A stretch of 64,000 bases of DNA. It comes from Polynucleobacter sp. MWH-Jannik1A5. Its GTDB lineage: Bacteria; Pseudomonadota; Gammaproteobacteria; Burkholderiales; Burkholderiaceae. Made by a program: the position numbers and the translations under genes. Under the pieces are notes generated by a model, which was not told where the DNA came from, searched no databases, and saw nothing but the letters and a program-made list of their open reading frames with translations. The stretch is taken from contig NZ_JACVPQ010000001.1 in assembly GCF_018881795.1 (NCBI RefSeq), forward strand, positions 1,171,691 through 1,235,690, given 5' to 3'. Of the stretch, positions 52,454-62,513 are shown one piece after another (within the stretch, counting starts at the first letter, position 1; each line of letters opens with the position of its first letter).

Positions 52454-53443
52454 ATGAGTAAATGTTTATCTAACAATTTGAGCGATATGCAGAATACGCA
52501 GCCTACCTTGTCGGCCGCTAAAGAGCTGCTCTCGCACGCTATGGCTCCAGTCTATCGAGTCATTAATGGCTTACTTGTTGTTACTGTATTTATGGTGGTT
52601 GGTCTCTGGCTCTCGGGCAACGGTACCAATGCCGGCCCTTTTGATCTTGCTCGCATTCTGGTTCCGGATGAGGCGCGTCATATGGTTTGGAGTAATGGCT
52701 TTGAGATGCTCAACCAGTACAAAGACTCCAACGATATTGCTACCCAGACTACTGATGCCGGTATCGCCGCAGTAATTTATAACAAGTCAAAGTTACCAGC
52801 TACTACAGGTTTGGCAAGCGCTAAGCAGCAAACAGTCGCTTTGCTAATGCCCTCTGTAGCGCAAATGCAGGTTAAGTCGATCTCTCATTTATCAGATCGC
52901 ATTCCAACTTCCAAGATTGATCCACAGGCGTTAGATAGCAACCTTATGGGCTCGCTTCAGAACCAAAGAGCTGTGGCAGATTTCTTTGAAAAGAAATACA
53001 AATTGGATCGCGCCAAAATTGAAGAGTATGTTTCCAATACCATCTTGATTGCCAAAGAAGTCAACATTGATCCAGTTCTGTTATTGGCTGTGATCTCGGT
53101 GGAATCGAACTTCAATCCCAATACTAAGAGTCATGCAGGTGCTGAAGGTTTGATGCAGGTAATGACTTCAGTGCATAAAGATAAATACGCAATCTTTGGC
53201 GGCACGTCTGAAGCTGCTAAGCCAGAAGTCAATATTCGCGTTGGCGCCTATATTCTGAAATACCTGATTGCTACAGCAGGTTCATTGCGTAATGGCCTGA
53301 AATACTATGTAGGCGCTGCCAATGCTGAGGATGATGGCGGCTATGCTGACAAGGTAATCGCTGAAAGAAATCGTCTTATTAGTTTGTGCCAAAGCCGCTC
53401 TACGAATCGCCTTACCTTGAATGGCAAAGACTTGCGTTCTTAA
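52454..53443 (+). CDS. Membrane-anchored lytic transglycosylase with SLT domain
   Basis: A 329-residue protein with a membrane segment at about residues 37-57 and a C-terminal SLT domain: LLLAVISVESNFNPNTKSHAGAEGLMQVM near residues 212-240, where the glutamate of VESNF is the catalytic acid. The rest of the lysozyme-like fold (VGAYILKYLI, YYVGAAN) follows. It should cleave peptidoglycan glycan strands in the periplasm with anhydro-MurNAc formation. The region between (residues 60-180) has no recognised domain. Confidence 0.87.
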   Translation: MSKCLSNNLSDMQNTQPTLSAAKELLSHAMAPVYRVINGLLVVTVFMVVGLWLSGNGTNAGPFDLARILVPDEARHMVWSNGFEMLNQYKDSNDIATQTTDAGIAAVIYNKSKLPATTGLASAKQQTVALLMPSVAQMQVKSISHLSDRIPTSKIDPQALDSNLMGSLQNQRAVADFFEKKYKLDRAKIEEYVSNTILIAKEVNIDPVLLLAVISVESNFNPNTKSHAGAEGLMQVMTSVHKDKYAIFGGTSEAAKPEVNIRVGAYILKYLIATAGSLRNGLKYYVGAANAEDDGGYADKVIAERNRLISLCQSRSTNRLTLNGKDLRS

Positions 53444-53469
53444 TTTCTAGAACACTGCTTAAGTAATTA

Positions 53470-53493
53470 AAAAGCCACCCTCGGGTGGCTTTT
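53470..53493. terminator. Bidirectional terminator
   Basis: AAAAGCCACCC pairs with GGGTGGCTTTT across a TC centre (effective loop CTCG). It lies between the convergent transglycosylase and FKBP genes and can act on both strands. Confidence 0.9.
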
Positions 53494-53514
53494 GCTTTGC
53501 TATCTACGGAATTC

Positions 53515-53862
53515 TTAGTTAACGCCGTGCAATTCCACATCAAATACAAGAGTCGCATTTGGAGGAATAACACCGCCTGCACCACGGGGACCATAGCCCA
53601 TTTCAGAAGGAATAATCAAAGTGCGTTTGCCACCAATTTTCATGCCCGCTACGCCTTCATCCCAGCCCTTAATAACGTGGCCTGCGCCTAATGGAAAGCT
53701 AAAGAGTTGACCGCGATCTAATGAGCTATCAAACTTTTGACCTTTGTGGTCAGGGGCTTTCTCGTCAAACAACCAGCCGGTGTAATGTACATCTACATGA
53801 TTGCCTGCTGCAGCTTCTTTGCCTTCACCTACAACGGTATCGATTTTTTTGAGTTCACTCAT
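53515..53862 (-). CDS. FKBP-type peptidyl-prolyl cis-trans isomerase
   Basis: A 115-residue single-domain FKBP. The conserved set is [61 protein letters not shown] and a final strand [10 protein letters not shown]. It catalyses proline isomerisation during folding in the cytoplasm; no signal peptide or other domain is present. It stands alone between a terminator and a divergent DUF6352 gene. Confidence 0.93.
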   Translation of the reverse strand: MSELKKIDTVVGEGKEAAAGNHVDVHYTGWLFDEKAPDHKGQKFDSSLDRGQLFSFPLGAGHVIKGWDEGVAGMKIGGKRTLIIPSEMGYGPRGAGGVIPPNATLVFDVELHGVN

Positions 53863-53949
53863 GATGTTTTCCTATTTCACACAAATTGACTGGCTAGTAT
53901 ATTCTGAGCTTTGTAAATTTTGATGGCACCCTCACTTTAGTTAAAACGT

Positions 53950-54966
53950 ATGACAAATTATTGGGCAAATTCCGCATATAAGACTCTGGCAATCAGCCCT
54001 GACCGCCAGCTGCTGGTTACAGACGACTTTCTGCGCACCTACATGGCAAGGCCTGAGCTCGCACTAGTGCCTGAATCCTGCCCTGCTGAGCGAGCACTTC
54101 ACCAGCGTTTAACAGAAAACCCTCGTGCTGAAGTGGTTGAAACTGAAATCACCTCAATGGCTGATGAGGATATTCAGGAGAACTATCGTGTCTGGTTGCG
54201 CTATCGAGCGCGCCTGTTGTCAGCCAGCTCTTTAGAGGCTTTTTATATGAGCCTCTTCAAAGGTGAGGGGGTGGATGTTCCACCCTTATTTATCTCCCTA
54301 CTAGCCCAAATCTTTATCAGACATATTTTGGGTGATGACGCGCACCCATTGGAAGTGCGCATGGGAGAGCTCTTTTTTAGAACTCAAAAAATTACCATCA
54401 TTGAGGATGGCATCGTGATGGGCGCCGATGAAGAGGTAGTCGCTCGCAATGCCCAGGCAGGCGATACGGGCAACATCATGGATTTGCTAAAGGGTAAGTC
54501 CATGACCATGAGATCGGCGGATTTAGATGTGCTGCATGAGGACAATGCTGAGGAGTATTGGTCGCGCAATGAAGATTTCGATTTAGCAGTGCAATTGAAT
54601 TTTGGACACGAGCCTATTAATCGTTTTTGTCGTGTTTTAGAGAAATGGGTTAAGCACTTCTTAGGTGTCAGTGTGCGCATAACCCCTATGCAGCAAATTA
54701 GCGATCCCAAGTGGTCATGGCATGTTGGCTTGGATGCAGCTGCAACTGAAATTCTGAATAAGCTTTACAACAAAGAGTTAGTTGAGGCAGATGAGTTGCA
54801 AAAAGTGATTTGCTTATTTCGTCTGGATTTTATTGACGAGGCTGCTGTAGCCAAGGCTCAGGCAAGCAAACCGGTCTATATGGCTATTGCTATGAATGAT
54901 CAGCAGCAGCTCAAGTTAAAACCGCAGAACCTATTATTTAACTTACCGCTGGCAAAAGTTTCTTAA
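53950..54966 (+). CDS. DUF6352 family protein
   Basis: A 338-residue soluble protein that I match to DUF6352, found mainly in betaproteobacteria. It begins with a conserved YWANSAYKTLAISPDRQLLVTDDFLRTYMARPEL segment resembling the start of that family. Acidic stretches such as EDGIVMGADEEVVA follow. There is no signal peptide or membrane helix. The function is unknown. Its end overlaps the convergent MFS gene by 4 bases. Confidence 0.7.
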   Translation: MTNYWANSAYKTLAISPDRQLLVTDDFLRTYMARPELALVPESCPAERALHQRLTENPRAEVVETEITSMADEDIQENYRVWLRYRARLLSASSLEAFYMSLFKGEGVDVPPLFISLLAQIFIRHILGDDAHPLEVRMGELFFRTQKITIIEDGIVMGADEEVVARNAQAGDTGNIMDLLKGKSMTMRSADLDVLHEDNAEEYWSRNEDFDLAVQLNFGHEPINRFCRVLEKWVKHFLGVSVRITPMQQISDPKWSWHVGLDAAATEILNKLYNKELVEADELQKVICLFRLDFIDEAAVAKAQASKPVYMAIAMNDQQQLKLKPQNLLFNLPLAKVS

Positions 54967-56159
54967 ACAATTGCTTGGGACTTTTTGCGCTGCTGAGCGA
55001 GCCAGTAAAGTGCAAGACCGGTAATCACTACAGGAATCAGTGATCCCCAATTCAGAATGCTCCACCCATGAGAGGTGACGAGGGCACCTGAACCAAAAGA
55101 GGTGAAAGCCATGGTGCCAAAGACAAAAAAGTTAATTGCCGCTTGAGCTTTGTCTCGTTCGTTAGGTTGATATGTGGTCATTGCCAAAGAAGTGGCTCCG
55201 GTAAATAAAAAGTTCCAGCCGACACCTAGTAAAAATAAAGCAATAAAGAATTGATGTAGGTCAGTGCCGGTAAGCGCAATGGCGATACAGATGAAGTTCA
55301 GTAGCACTCCGACGCCCATAATCTTTAATGTGCCAAATCTCTGGATGAGTGAGCCCGTAAAAAATCCTGGAGCAAACATCCCGATCACATGCCACTCAAG
55401 AACTAAAGCGGTATCCGAGAAAGGTAGCCCACAGATTTGCATCGCTAAAGGCGTAGCTGCCATGAGTAGATTCATCACTCCATAGCCCAACGCTGCACCA
55501 ATGATGGCAACTACAAATACGGGTTGCCGAAGAATCACGCTTAAGGGACGCCCATCTGAGAGTGAGTGTTGGGTCTTTAACTCTTGGGGGAAATGAATGA
55601 ACTGCATGACAATGATGCCAATAAAGCCGGCGATAGAGAGGGTGAGGTACGCCCCCAGGAAGGCGGTTTCAAAGAGGTCTCGTGTCCATGAGGCGAGGTT
55701 AGGTCCGATAACAGCGCCAAGGATGCCACCGGCAAGCACCCAAGAAACGGCTTTGTCACGTTGCTTTAAATCTGTCAGTTCTGCTGCAGCAAAGCGATAA
55801 AGCTGACCATTGGCGCTGTAGTAGCCAGCAATAAAGGTTCCTGCAACCAAAAGCCAAAAGTTTTTGCTCACAGCAGCATAGGCGCATAAAAGGGCGGAGA
55901 GCATTGCCACTAGCAGACCCAGTTGAAATGAAATCTTGCGCCCAAAATAATTCTGGGATTTAGCCACGATGGAGGTAGAAAAGGCGCCTCCAACTACGTA
56001 GCCCATGACGGGTAGGGTGGCCATCCAGCTGACTGGGGCTAGGCTAAGGCCCACAAGCCCATTAATGGCAATAAAAGTGACGTTATTGGTGAGGAATAAG
56101 CCCTGACAAATGATCAGCAGCACCAGGTTTCGATTCAGTAAGGGGTGTTTGCTGGTCAT
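54963..56159 (-). CDS. MFS transporter
   Basis: A 398-residue protein with twelve predicted membrane helices. The loop after helix 2 has SIVAKSQNYFGRKISFQLG, a version of the MFS motif A (GxLaDrxGrkxxl). A second-half equivalent is FFTGSLIQRFGTLKIMGVG. It should be a secondary transporter driven by the proton gradient, probably an exporter, with unknown substrate. It is a single gene, with its start divergent from isocitrate dehydrogenase. Confidence 0.88.
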   Translation of the reverse strand: MTSKHPLLNRNLVLLIICQGLFLTNNVTFIAINGLVGLSLAPVSWMATLPVMGYVVGGAFSTSIVAKSQNYFGRKISFQLGLLVAMLSALLCAYAAVSKNFWLLVAGTFIAGYYSANGQLYRFAAAELTDLKQRDKAVSWVLAGGILGAVIGPNLASWTRDLFETAFLGAYLTLSIAGFIGIIVMQFIHFPQELKTQHSLSDGRPLSVILRQPVFVVAIIGAALGYGVMNLLMAATPLAMQICGLPFSDTALVLEWHVIGMFAPGFFTGSLIQRFGTLKIMGVGVLLNFICIAIALTGTDLHQFFIALFLLGVGWNFLFTGATSLAMTTYQPNERDKAQAAINFFVFGTMAFTSFGSGALVTSHGWSILNWGSLIPVVITGLALYWLAQQRKKSQAIV

Positions 56160-56395
56160 GGCTTGCAGTTTACGGTGAATTTGCAGCTTGAGTGAGCTTG
56201 GTGAATTCCCTTAAATGACTCTTAATTAGCTATTTTCACGGGCAAAACCACCATTTTTGCCAGGTCCAATGATTTAAAATGGAGGACTCGCCTCATTGGC
56301 AATAAGTGCGCTAAAAGCGACTTGCAAAATGGGGATTTGAGGGCGACAGGGTAAAAACCTGACTCTGTAATTTTTTCAAAATTGAGGAAACATTC

Positions 56396-58630
56396 ATGGC
56401 TTCAGAGAAATCAAAGATTATTTATACGCTGACAGATGAAGCGCCGCTTTTGGCGACTTGCGCATTTCTGCCAATTATTCGTACTTTTACGGCACCTGCT
56501 GGCGTAGAGATTGTGAAGAGCGACATTTCTGTTGCCGCACGTATCTTGGCTGAGTTTTCTGATTGCCTAACTCCTGAGCAGCAAGTTCCAGATAACTTGG
56601 GTGCGCTCGGTAAGATGACTTTATTGCCTGACACGAACATCATTAAGTTGCCAAACATTAGTGCTTCTGTACCTCAGTTATTGGCGGCTATTAAAGAGTT
56701 GCAATCTAAAGGCTATAAGATCCCGAATTTCCCTGAAGATCCAAAAACAGATGAAGAGAAGGCAATTCGCACTCGTTACTCTAAGTGCTTGGGTAGCTCG
56801 GTTAACCCAGTGTTGCGTGAAGGCAATTCAGATCGCCGTGCGCCACCCGCTGTAAAGCGTTACGCTCGTAAAAATCCGCACTCCATGGGTGAGTGGAGCC
56901 AAGCTTCACGTACACACGTATCTCACATGCATGGTGGCGATTTCTACTCTAGCGAGAAGTCCATGACAATGACCAAGGCTTGCGATGTCAAGATGGACTT
57001 GGTAACCAAGAGCGGCAAGACTATCGTCCTGAAGCCAAAAGTTTCCTTGTTAGCTGGCGAAATTATTGACAGCATGTACATGAGCAAAAAAGCGCTATGT
57101 GAGTTCTACGAGAAAGAAATCGAAGATGCTTACAAGACTGGCATGATGTTGTCCTTGCATGTGAAGGCAACCATGATGAAGGTTTCACATCCGATCGTAT
57201 TTGGTCACGCCGTGAAGATTTTCTACAAAGACGCCTTTACTAAGCATGCTAAGTTATTTGACGAGTTGGGTGTGAATGCCAATAACGGTATGAGCAGCTT
57301 GTATGAAAAGATCAAAACTTTGCCAGAATCTAAGCGCGAAGAAATTATTCAGGACTTGCATGCTTGCCACGAACATCGTCCAGCATTGGCGATGGTTGAC
57401 TCTGCTAAAGGTATCACCAACTTACACTCTCCAAGCGACGTGATTGTGGATGCTTCTATGCCTGCCATGATTCGTGTTGGCGGCAAGATGTGGGGTGCAG
57501 ATGGTCGTTTGCATGACACCAAGGCTGTTATCCCAGAAAGTACTTTTGCCCGCATCTATCAAGAAATGATTAATTTCTGTAAGACACATGGCAACTTTGA
57601 TCCGAAAACGATGGGCACTGTACCTAACGTTGGCTTGATGGCTCAGCAGGCTGAAGAGTATGGCTCACATGACAAGACTTTTGAGATTCCAGAAGCTGGT
57701 GTAGCGCGTATTGTTGCGGATGATGGCACTGTATTGCTCGAGCAAAATGTAGAAGAGGGCGATATCTGGCGTATGTGCCAAGTGAAGGATGCGCCAATTC
57801 GTGATTGGGTCAAGTTGGCTGTTAACCGTGCGCGACTCTCTGACACTCCAGCAGTCTTTTGGCTCGATGAGTACCGTCCACATGAAGCCGAATTAATTAA
57901 GAAGGTAAAAACTTACCTTAAAGATTACGACCTCGAAGGGGTTGATATTCGGATCATGTCTCAGACTCGCGCAATGCGCTACACCTTAGAGCGTGTGATT
58001 CGTGGCAAGGACACCATTTCTGTAACTGGTAATATTTTGCGTGACTACCTTACCGACTTGTTCCCGATTATGGAATTAGGAACTAGCGCGAAGATGTTAT
58101 CTATCGTGCCTTTGATGGCTGGTGGTGGCTTGTTTGAAACTGGTGCAGGTGGTTCTGCTCCAAAACACGTTCAACAGTTAGTGGAAGAAAACCATTTACG
58201 TTGGGACTCACTGGGTGAGTTCTTGGCTTTAGCGGTGTCTCTTGAGGATATCGGCGATAAGACAGGTAACAATAAAGTGAAAATCTTGGCGCGTACATTG
58301 GATGAAGCGACTGGCAAGTTGTTGGATAACAATAAGTCACCTTCACCGCGTACAGGCGAGTTAGATAACCGCGGTAGCCAGTTCTACTTGGCAATGTACT
58401 GGGCTGAGGCTCTGGCTGCTCAAACTGAAGATAAAGAATTGCAGGCCTTCTTTGCACCTTTAGCTAAGACTCTGATTGCGAATGAGCAAAAGATCGCAGA
58501 TGAACTCAAGGCTGTTCAAGGTAAACCAGCGGATATTGGTGGTTACTTTGTAGCTGACCCAGAAAAGTGCAAGGCTGTAATGCGTCCTAGCCCTACTTTC
58601 AATGCAGCCCTCAAGGCCGCAAGAAGTTAA
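56396..58630 (+). CDS. icd: NADP-dependent isocitrate dehydrogenase, monomeric type
   Basis: A 744-residue protein, the normal size for monomeric IDH and almost twice that of the dimeric form. Family segments include [21 protein letters not shown] at the start, [22 protein letters not shown] near residue 143 and [19 protein letters not shown] near residue 590. It oxidises isocitrate to 2-oxoglutarate with NADP in the TCA cycle. GAGGAAA 6 bases before the ATG is a good ribosome-binding site, and a UUCG-loop terminator follows. Confidence 0.96.
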   Translation: MASEKSKIIYTLTDEAPLLATCAFLPIIRTFTAPAGVEIVKSDISVAARILAEFSDCLTPEQQVPDNLGALGKMTLLPDTNIIKLPNISASVPQLLAAIKELQSKGYKIPNFPEDPKTDEEKAIRTRYSKCLGSSVNPVLREGNSDRRAPPAVKRYARKNPHSMGEWSQASRTHVSHMHGGDFYSSEKSMTMTKACDVKMDLVTKSGKTIVLKPKVSLLAGEIIDSMYMSKKALCEFYEKEIEDAYKTGMMLSLHVKATMMKVSHPIVFGHAVKIFYKDAFTKHAKLFDELGVNANNGMSSLYEKIKTLPESKREEIIQDLHACHEHRPALAMVDSAKGITNLHSPSDVIVDASMPAMIRVGGKMWGADGRLHDTKAVIPESTFARIYQEMINFCKTHGNFDPKTMGTVPNVGLMAQQAEEYGSHDKTFEIPEAGVARIVADDGTVLLEQNVEEGDIWRMCQVKDAPIRDWVKLAVNRARLSDTPAVFWLDEYRPHEAELIKKVKTYLKDYDLEGVDIRIMSQTRAMRYTLERVIRGKDTISVTGNILRDYLTDLFPIMELGTSAKMLSIVPLMAGGGLFETGAGGSAPKHVQQLVEENHLRWDSLGEFLALAVSLEDIGDKTGNNKVKILARTLDEATGKLLDNNKSPSPRTGELDNRGSQFYLAMYWAEALAAQTEDKELQAFFAPLAKTLIANEQKIADELKAVQGKPADIGGYFVADPEKCKAVMRPSPTFNAALKAARS

Positions 58631-58680
58631 TAGGTAAAAATGCTAAGTACTTAATTTTTGAATTAGGTATAGTATTTATA

Positions 58681-58705
58681 GGCAAACCTTCGGGTTTGCC
58701 TTTTT
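58681..58705 (+). terminator. Terminator after icd
   Basis: GGCAAACC and GGTTTGCC form an 8-pair stem with a very stable C(UUCG)G loop, followed directly by TTTTT. It ends the isocitrate dehydrogenase transcript, 50 bases after the stop codon. Confidence 0.93.
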
Positions 58706-58738
58706 AATTTATAAATCCTTACTTACTATCTTTGAGTA

Positions 58739-59146
58739 ATGCCAAAACCAAAAGACCTGGTGGAATTGAGTTATCTGAGCGAAGCAGTCTCGAATATGTC
58801 TTTTCTTGGCTTAATGCGTTTGCTAGAGTCTGCACGTGCCTTCAATCAAAAGCACGGCGTCACCGGTATTCTTTTGTATGACAACCAGCAGTTTGGACAA
58901 GTCATTGAAGGCGAGCGCGCCAATGTAATGAAAGTGTGGAAGCGCATTCAGGAAGATAAGCGTCATCATCGGGTCGAGCTCTTGGAAATTCGCGAAATCT
59001 CAGAGCGTAGCTTTCCAGATTGGTTGCTACGCTTCTACGGCGGTGAAACACTGACTCGAGACTATCCCGCTCTCGCTGAGATGGTCGGTGGTATGGATAA
59101 ACATAGCCTAGCTTTGATGAATAGAATGCGCGAGAGCCAGTCTTAA
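58739..59146 (+). CDS. BLUF-domain blue-light sensor
   Basis: A 135-residue single-domain protein. The FAD-binding BLUF set is visible: the tyrosine in LSYLSEA near residue 11, the asparagine in ARAFNQKHGVTGILLYD near residue 36, the glutamine in QFGQVIEGE near residue 52, and WKRIQEDKRHHRVELLEI. Tyrosine and glutamine form the photoswitch. The segment FPDWLLRF has leucine where many BLUF proteins have methionine. No output domain is attached, so it must signal through a partner. Confidence 0.9.
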   Translation: MPKPKDLVELSYLSEAVSNMSFLGLMRLLESARAFNQKHGVTGILLYDNQQFGQVIEGERANVMKVWKRIQEDKRHHRVELLEIREISERSFPDWLLRFYGGETLTRDYPALAEMVGGMDKHSLALMNRMRESQS

Positions 59147-59202
59147 GCAAGAAATAATTATCGGTAGCAAAATAGGAGAATTACAGTCCTAAGGGGTGCG
59201 GC

Positions 59203-60165
59203 ATGCGCTTTATCGATAAGACCATTCATGCGAGTGACATTACTCCACAAGCCGTTTTTGAAAATCGTAGAAATATCATTAAGACTGCAGCCGCTGGTGG
59301 CTTTGGGTTAGCCTTAGCCCCTTGGTTTTCACGGCAGGCTCTGGCGGCGACCCCAGAAAAACTGGCAGCTACATTGAATCCAGCTTTTGCGGATATGGAT
59401 GGGTTGACCTCATACAAATACGTGACTGGCTATAACAACTTTTATGAATTTGGCACGGATAAAGAAGATCCAGCAGTCAATGCAGGAAGTTTACAAACTC
59501 GACCTTGGACAATTTCTATTGAGGGTTTAGTTAAAAAACCCATGACCTTGGATATTGATGCGCTGCTCAAATTGGCGCCAATCGAAGAACGTATTTATCG
59601 GATGCGTTGTGTCGAAGGTTGGTCGATGGTCATTCCTTGGGATGGCTACTCACTCTCTAAGCTTATTAATAAAGTAGAGCCACTGGGATCGGCCAAGTAT
59701 GTGGAGTTTGTTTCATTGGCTGATCGCAAGCAAATGCCAGGGATTAAAAGCAATATTATTGATTGGCCCTATCGCGAAGGTTTGCGTATGGATGAGGCTA
59801 TGAATCCCTTAACGCTACTAACCTTAGGCTTGTATGGCGAAGTCTTGCCCAAGCAGAATGGTGCTCCAGTACGCATTGTGGTGCCTTGGAAGTATGGCTT
59901 CAAAAGCGCGAAGTCTATTGTCAAAATTCGCTTTACCGAAGAGATGCCCAAGACTAGCTGGAGTCAGTTTGATGCCAGAGAATATGGCTTTTACTCTAAC
60001 GTTAACCCCCAAGTAGATCATCCACGCTGGAGTCAGGCGACTGAGCGGCGTATTGGTGATCCAAAAGGGATGTTCGCACCGAAGATTAAAACCCAAATGT
60101 TTAATGGCTATGGTGAGCAAGTCGCCAGCATGTATACGGGCATGGATCTGAAGAAGTACTATTAG
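59203..60165 (+). CDS. msrP: Periplasmic methionine sulfoxide reductase, molybdopterin subunit
   Basis: A 320-residue MsrP (YedY) protein. A twin-arginine signal is seen at [21 protein letters not shown] (about residues 21-41). The molybdenum-ligand cysteine lies in [16 protein letters not shown] near residue 145, followed by [15 protein letters not shown]. It repairs oxidised methionines in periplasmic proteins using electrons normally delivered by the heme membrane protein MsrQ, which is not next to it here. The lipocalin gene follows without a gap. Confidence 0.93.
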   Translation: MRFIDKTIHASDITPQAVFENRRNIIKTAAAGGFGLALAPWFSRQALAATPEKLAATLNPAFADMDGLTSYKYVTGYNNFYEFGTDKEDPAVNAGSLQTRPWTISIEGLVKKPMTLDIDALLKLAPIEERIYRMRCVEGWSMVIPWDGYSLSKLINKVEPLGSAKYVEFVSLADRKQMPGIKSNIIDWPYREGLRMDEAMNPLTLLTLGLYGEVLPKQNGAPVRIVVPWKYGFKSAKSIVKIRFTEEMPKTSWSQFDAREYGFYSNVNPQVDHPRWSQATERRIGDPKGMFAPKIKTQMFNGYGEQVASMYTGMDLKKYY

Positions 60166-60167
60166 TG

Positions 60168-60734
60168 ATGAGCAAAATTTATTTAGCATTATTTGGTGCA
60201 TGCATTTTTTTAACTAGCCTCTCTACTTATAGTCAGACATCTGATGTAGCGGTAAAGACAATTCCCTCTCTGGACGTGCCGCGCTATTTGGGCACTTGGT
60301 ATGAGATTGCTAAATATCCCAATTGGTTTCAAAGAAAGTGCGTCAGTAATACCAAGGCGGTTTACTCCCCTAGGGCTGATGGCACACTCAAGGTATTGAA
60401 TAGCTGCAAAACTGCTGAAGGCGAGATTTCTGAGGCAGAAGGTACCGCTCGCCAAATGGGGCCAAAAGACTCGCCTAAATTGGAGGTGCGTTTTGCTCCA
60501 GCCTGGCTATCATTTATTCCATTGGTATGGGGTGATTATTGGGTTGTTGATCTAGACCCTCAATATCAAGTTGCAGTAGTGAGTGATCCACGCCGTGAAT
60601 ACCTCTGGATTCTGTCGAGAACACCGCAATTGGATAAAAAAGTTTATGAAGATACGCTGCAGCGCATACAAGCTCAGCAGTTCGATGTTCGTAAGCTAGA
60701 GTTAACGATGCAAACTCCCTCCCAAAAGAATTAA
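60168..60734 (+). CDS. Lipocalin family protein (Blc-like)
   Basis: A 188-residue protein; the ATG at 60168 is preferred to the overlapping GTG at 60165. An N-terminal signal (about residues 1-23) lacks a clear lipobox. The lipocalin signature GTWYEIAKYPNWFQRKC lies near residues 42-58, with WGDYWVVDLDPQYQVAVVSDP and YLWILSRTP later, as in bacterial Blc. It may bind lipids or hydrophobic molecules at the outer membrane or in the periplasm. It is probably co-transcribed with msrP. Confidence 0.85.
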   Translation: MSKIYLALFGACIFLTSLSTYSQTSDVAVKTIPSLDVPRYLGTWYEIAKYPNWFQRKCVSNTKAVYSPRADGTLKVLNSCKTAEGEISEAEGTARQMGPKDSPKLEVRFAPAWLSFIPLVWGDYWVVDLDPQYQVAVVSDPRREYLWILSRTPQLDKKVYEDTLQRIQAQQFDVRKLELTMQTPSQKN

Positions 60735-60764
60735 ATCATTCAAAGCCAATAAAAAACTGCAAGC

Positions 60765-61688
60765 ATGACGGCGCATTTATTACCACCTGGAATTGAAGTT
60801 TTTGAGAGGGGGTGGCTCTCCGCAAATAATATTTTTCACTTTGGTGATGGTGATGTTTCCTTGGTGGATTCAGGTTACTGTGCCCATCAAAAGATGACTT
60901 TAGATTTAGTAAATAGCGCTCTAAAAAAACATCACTTAATCACGCTAAATAAGCTAGTAAATACACATCTTCATTCGGATCACTGTGGAGGCAATGCTGC
61001 TCTAGCAGAGGCGTTTGATTGTGAGGTCTATATTCCAGCGGCTGAAGCATTAGCAGTGAAGAACTGGGATAGTGCTTTATTAAGTTATGACAATCTAGGG
61101 CAGGAATGCCCACAGTTTTTACATCATCAAGTATTGGTGCCTGGTGAGGAAATATTGCTGGGAAGATACCTCTGGAAAATATTGGCCGCTCCCGGACATG
61201 ATCCCCATTCCGTGATGTTGTATCAAGCTGATCATCGTATTTTGATTTCTGCGGATGCTTTGTGGGAAGAGGGTTTCGGGGTTATTTTTCCTGAGCTATG
61301 GGGTGAGGCTGGATTTGAAGAGGTGGCACAAACTTTAGATCTGATTGAGACCTTGCCAATTGATTTAGTGATCCCGGGTCATGGTGCACCATTTTCGGAT
61401 ATTACGAAGTCGCTTGCTACGGCTCGTTCAAGACTGGATTACTTGGCATCTGATCCAGATCGTAATGCGCGTCATGGCGCTAAAGTCTTGCTGAAATATC
61501 GCTTATTGGAGTGGCGTAGTCGCGATATCAAAGATGTGAATGATTGGATTATTAATACGCCTGCACTCATCAGTACAGCAAAATTACTGAATATGAGTAT
61601 GGATGAATTTACACAGTGGCTACCCAAGTCTCTAGTGAAGTCAGGTGCTGCAAAATTAGAGGGTAACTTCTTGCTTGATCTTGCTTGA
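60765..61688 (+). CDS. MBL-fold metallohydrolase
   Basis: A 307-residue protein with the metal motif THLHSDHCGG near residues 67-76, AAPGHDPHS near residue 144, ISADALWEEGFG near residue 163 and PGHGAPF near residue 205, the ordered ligands of the metallo-beta-lactamase fold. A helical C-terminal part (about residues 220-307) resembles the extra domain of LACTB2-like hydrolases. It is cytoplasmic, with unknown substrate, and follows the lipocalin by 30 bases. Confidence 0.87.
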   Translation: MTAHLLPPGIEVFERGWLSANNIFHFGDGDVSLVDSGYCAHQKMTLDLVNSALKKHHLITLNKLVNTHLHSDHCGGNAALAEAFDCEVYIPAAEALAVKNWDSALLSYDNLGQECPQFLHHQVLVPGEEILLGRYLWKILAAPGHDPHSVMLYQADHRILISADALWEEGFGVIFPELWGEAGFEEVAQTLDLIETLPIDLVIPGHGAPFSDITKSLATARSRLDYLASDPDRNARHGAKVLLKYRLLEWRSRDIKDVNDWIINTPALISTAKLLNMSMDEFTQWLPKSLVKSGAAKLEGNFLLDLA

Positions 61689-61697
61689 ATGTTTATT

Positions 61698-62495
61698 TTA
61701 AAAGCTCAGCGAAATCTTTCCGTATAGAGACCAATTATAAAGTTGGTAGGTTTGCACCACTTGTTTAGCGCCACCAACTGCAACTAAAAGATGTTTATTA
61801 AATCGGTGGGTCACCATCGCATCGATCGGTACAAACCACCCACCACCCGCAGCGTTATAGACTGCGCCATTCTCATCCCAAAATCTTAGCTGCGTGCTAG
61901 GTCCTAAGTTCAGACCTACGGTTGGATATAGCTCAAGACGGCTTGCCAGTGGCGGTGGGCTAACGCCAGATGGCGCTTTAGAATTAAACCCAAACATATA
62001 TCTAGCAAGCGGTGAAATATCTGAGAGTACTTTTTGCTCACTACTAGCTGGTGCAAATGAGGTGCTTACTTGTGGTCCGGCCAGCCATTGGCCTAAATTA
62101 CTCAGTGGCGCGAATAATCTTGCGCCAACATTGCCAAACCAGCCAGCTTGACCACCCCAAATCGTGAGCATTGCATTATTAGCTGAAAAAGTTCCGGTGG
62201 ATTGAGCGGGAAGCTGGGGGCCATAAGCAGCTGAATAAGCCGTATCAAGTCTCATGGTGCCGTGCCAATCCCCAAGGTTTACGGGATTGTAATAACGGAG
62301 TTTGAGAGTATCGATATAGTTCTCGGAGCCTTGAGAGTCATGGTAGCCCCAGAATTCAAGTATGTGATCTGATGACCTTTGTTGTGATGTATTGACGAGT
62401 CCTAGAATGGGCGCGGATGTACTGGGTTCTGTAACCGCCATCAAGGTAGCGGGAATACATAATGAAAGCAGGACCAGTGTGCGTAGAAATATCAT
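61698..62495 (-). CDS. Exported protein of unknown function, probably outer-membrane
   Basis: A 265-residue protein with a signal peptide (about residues 1-19). The mature part has many short beta-like stretches such as YIDTLKLRYYNP, GTMRLDTAYSAAYG and a closing YNWSLYGKISLSF, whose final phenylalanine matches outer-membrane barrel proteins. No named family is recognised. It is convergent with the MBL gene and directly downstream of the DUF2889 gene on the same strand. Confidence 0.6.
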   Translation of the reverse strand: MIFLRTLVLLSLCIPATLMAVTEPSTSAPILGLVNTSQQRSSDHILEFWGYHDSQGSENYIDTLKLRYYNPVNLGDWHGTMRLDTAYSAAYGPQLPAQSTGTFSANNAMLTIWGGQAGWFGNVGARLFAPLSNLGQWLAGPQVSTSFAPASSEQKVLSDISPLARYMFGFNSKAPSGVSPPPLASRLELYPTVGLNLGPSTQLRFWDENGAVYNAAGGGWFVPIDAMVTHRFNKHLLVAVGGAKQVVQTYQLYNWSLYGKISLSF

Positions 62496-62513
62496 GAAGG
62501 TCCGCTCTAAATT

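Noticed and set aside
58101..58457. Minus-strand 118-residue frame within icd
   Set aside because: Overlaps the conserved C-terminal region of isocitrate dehydrogenase and shows no protein-like composition.
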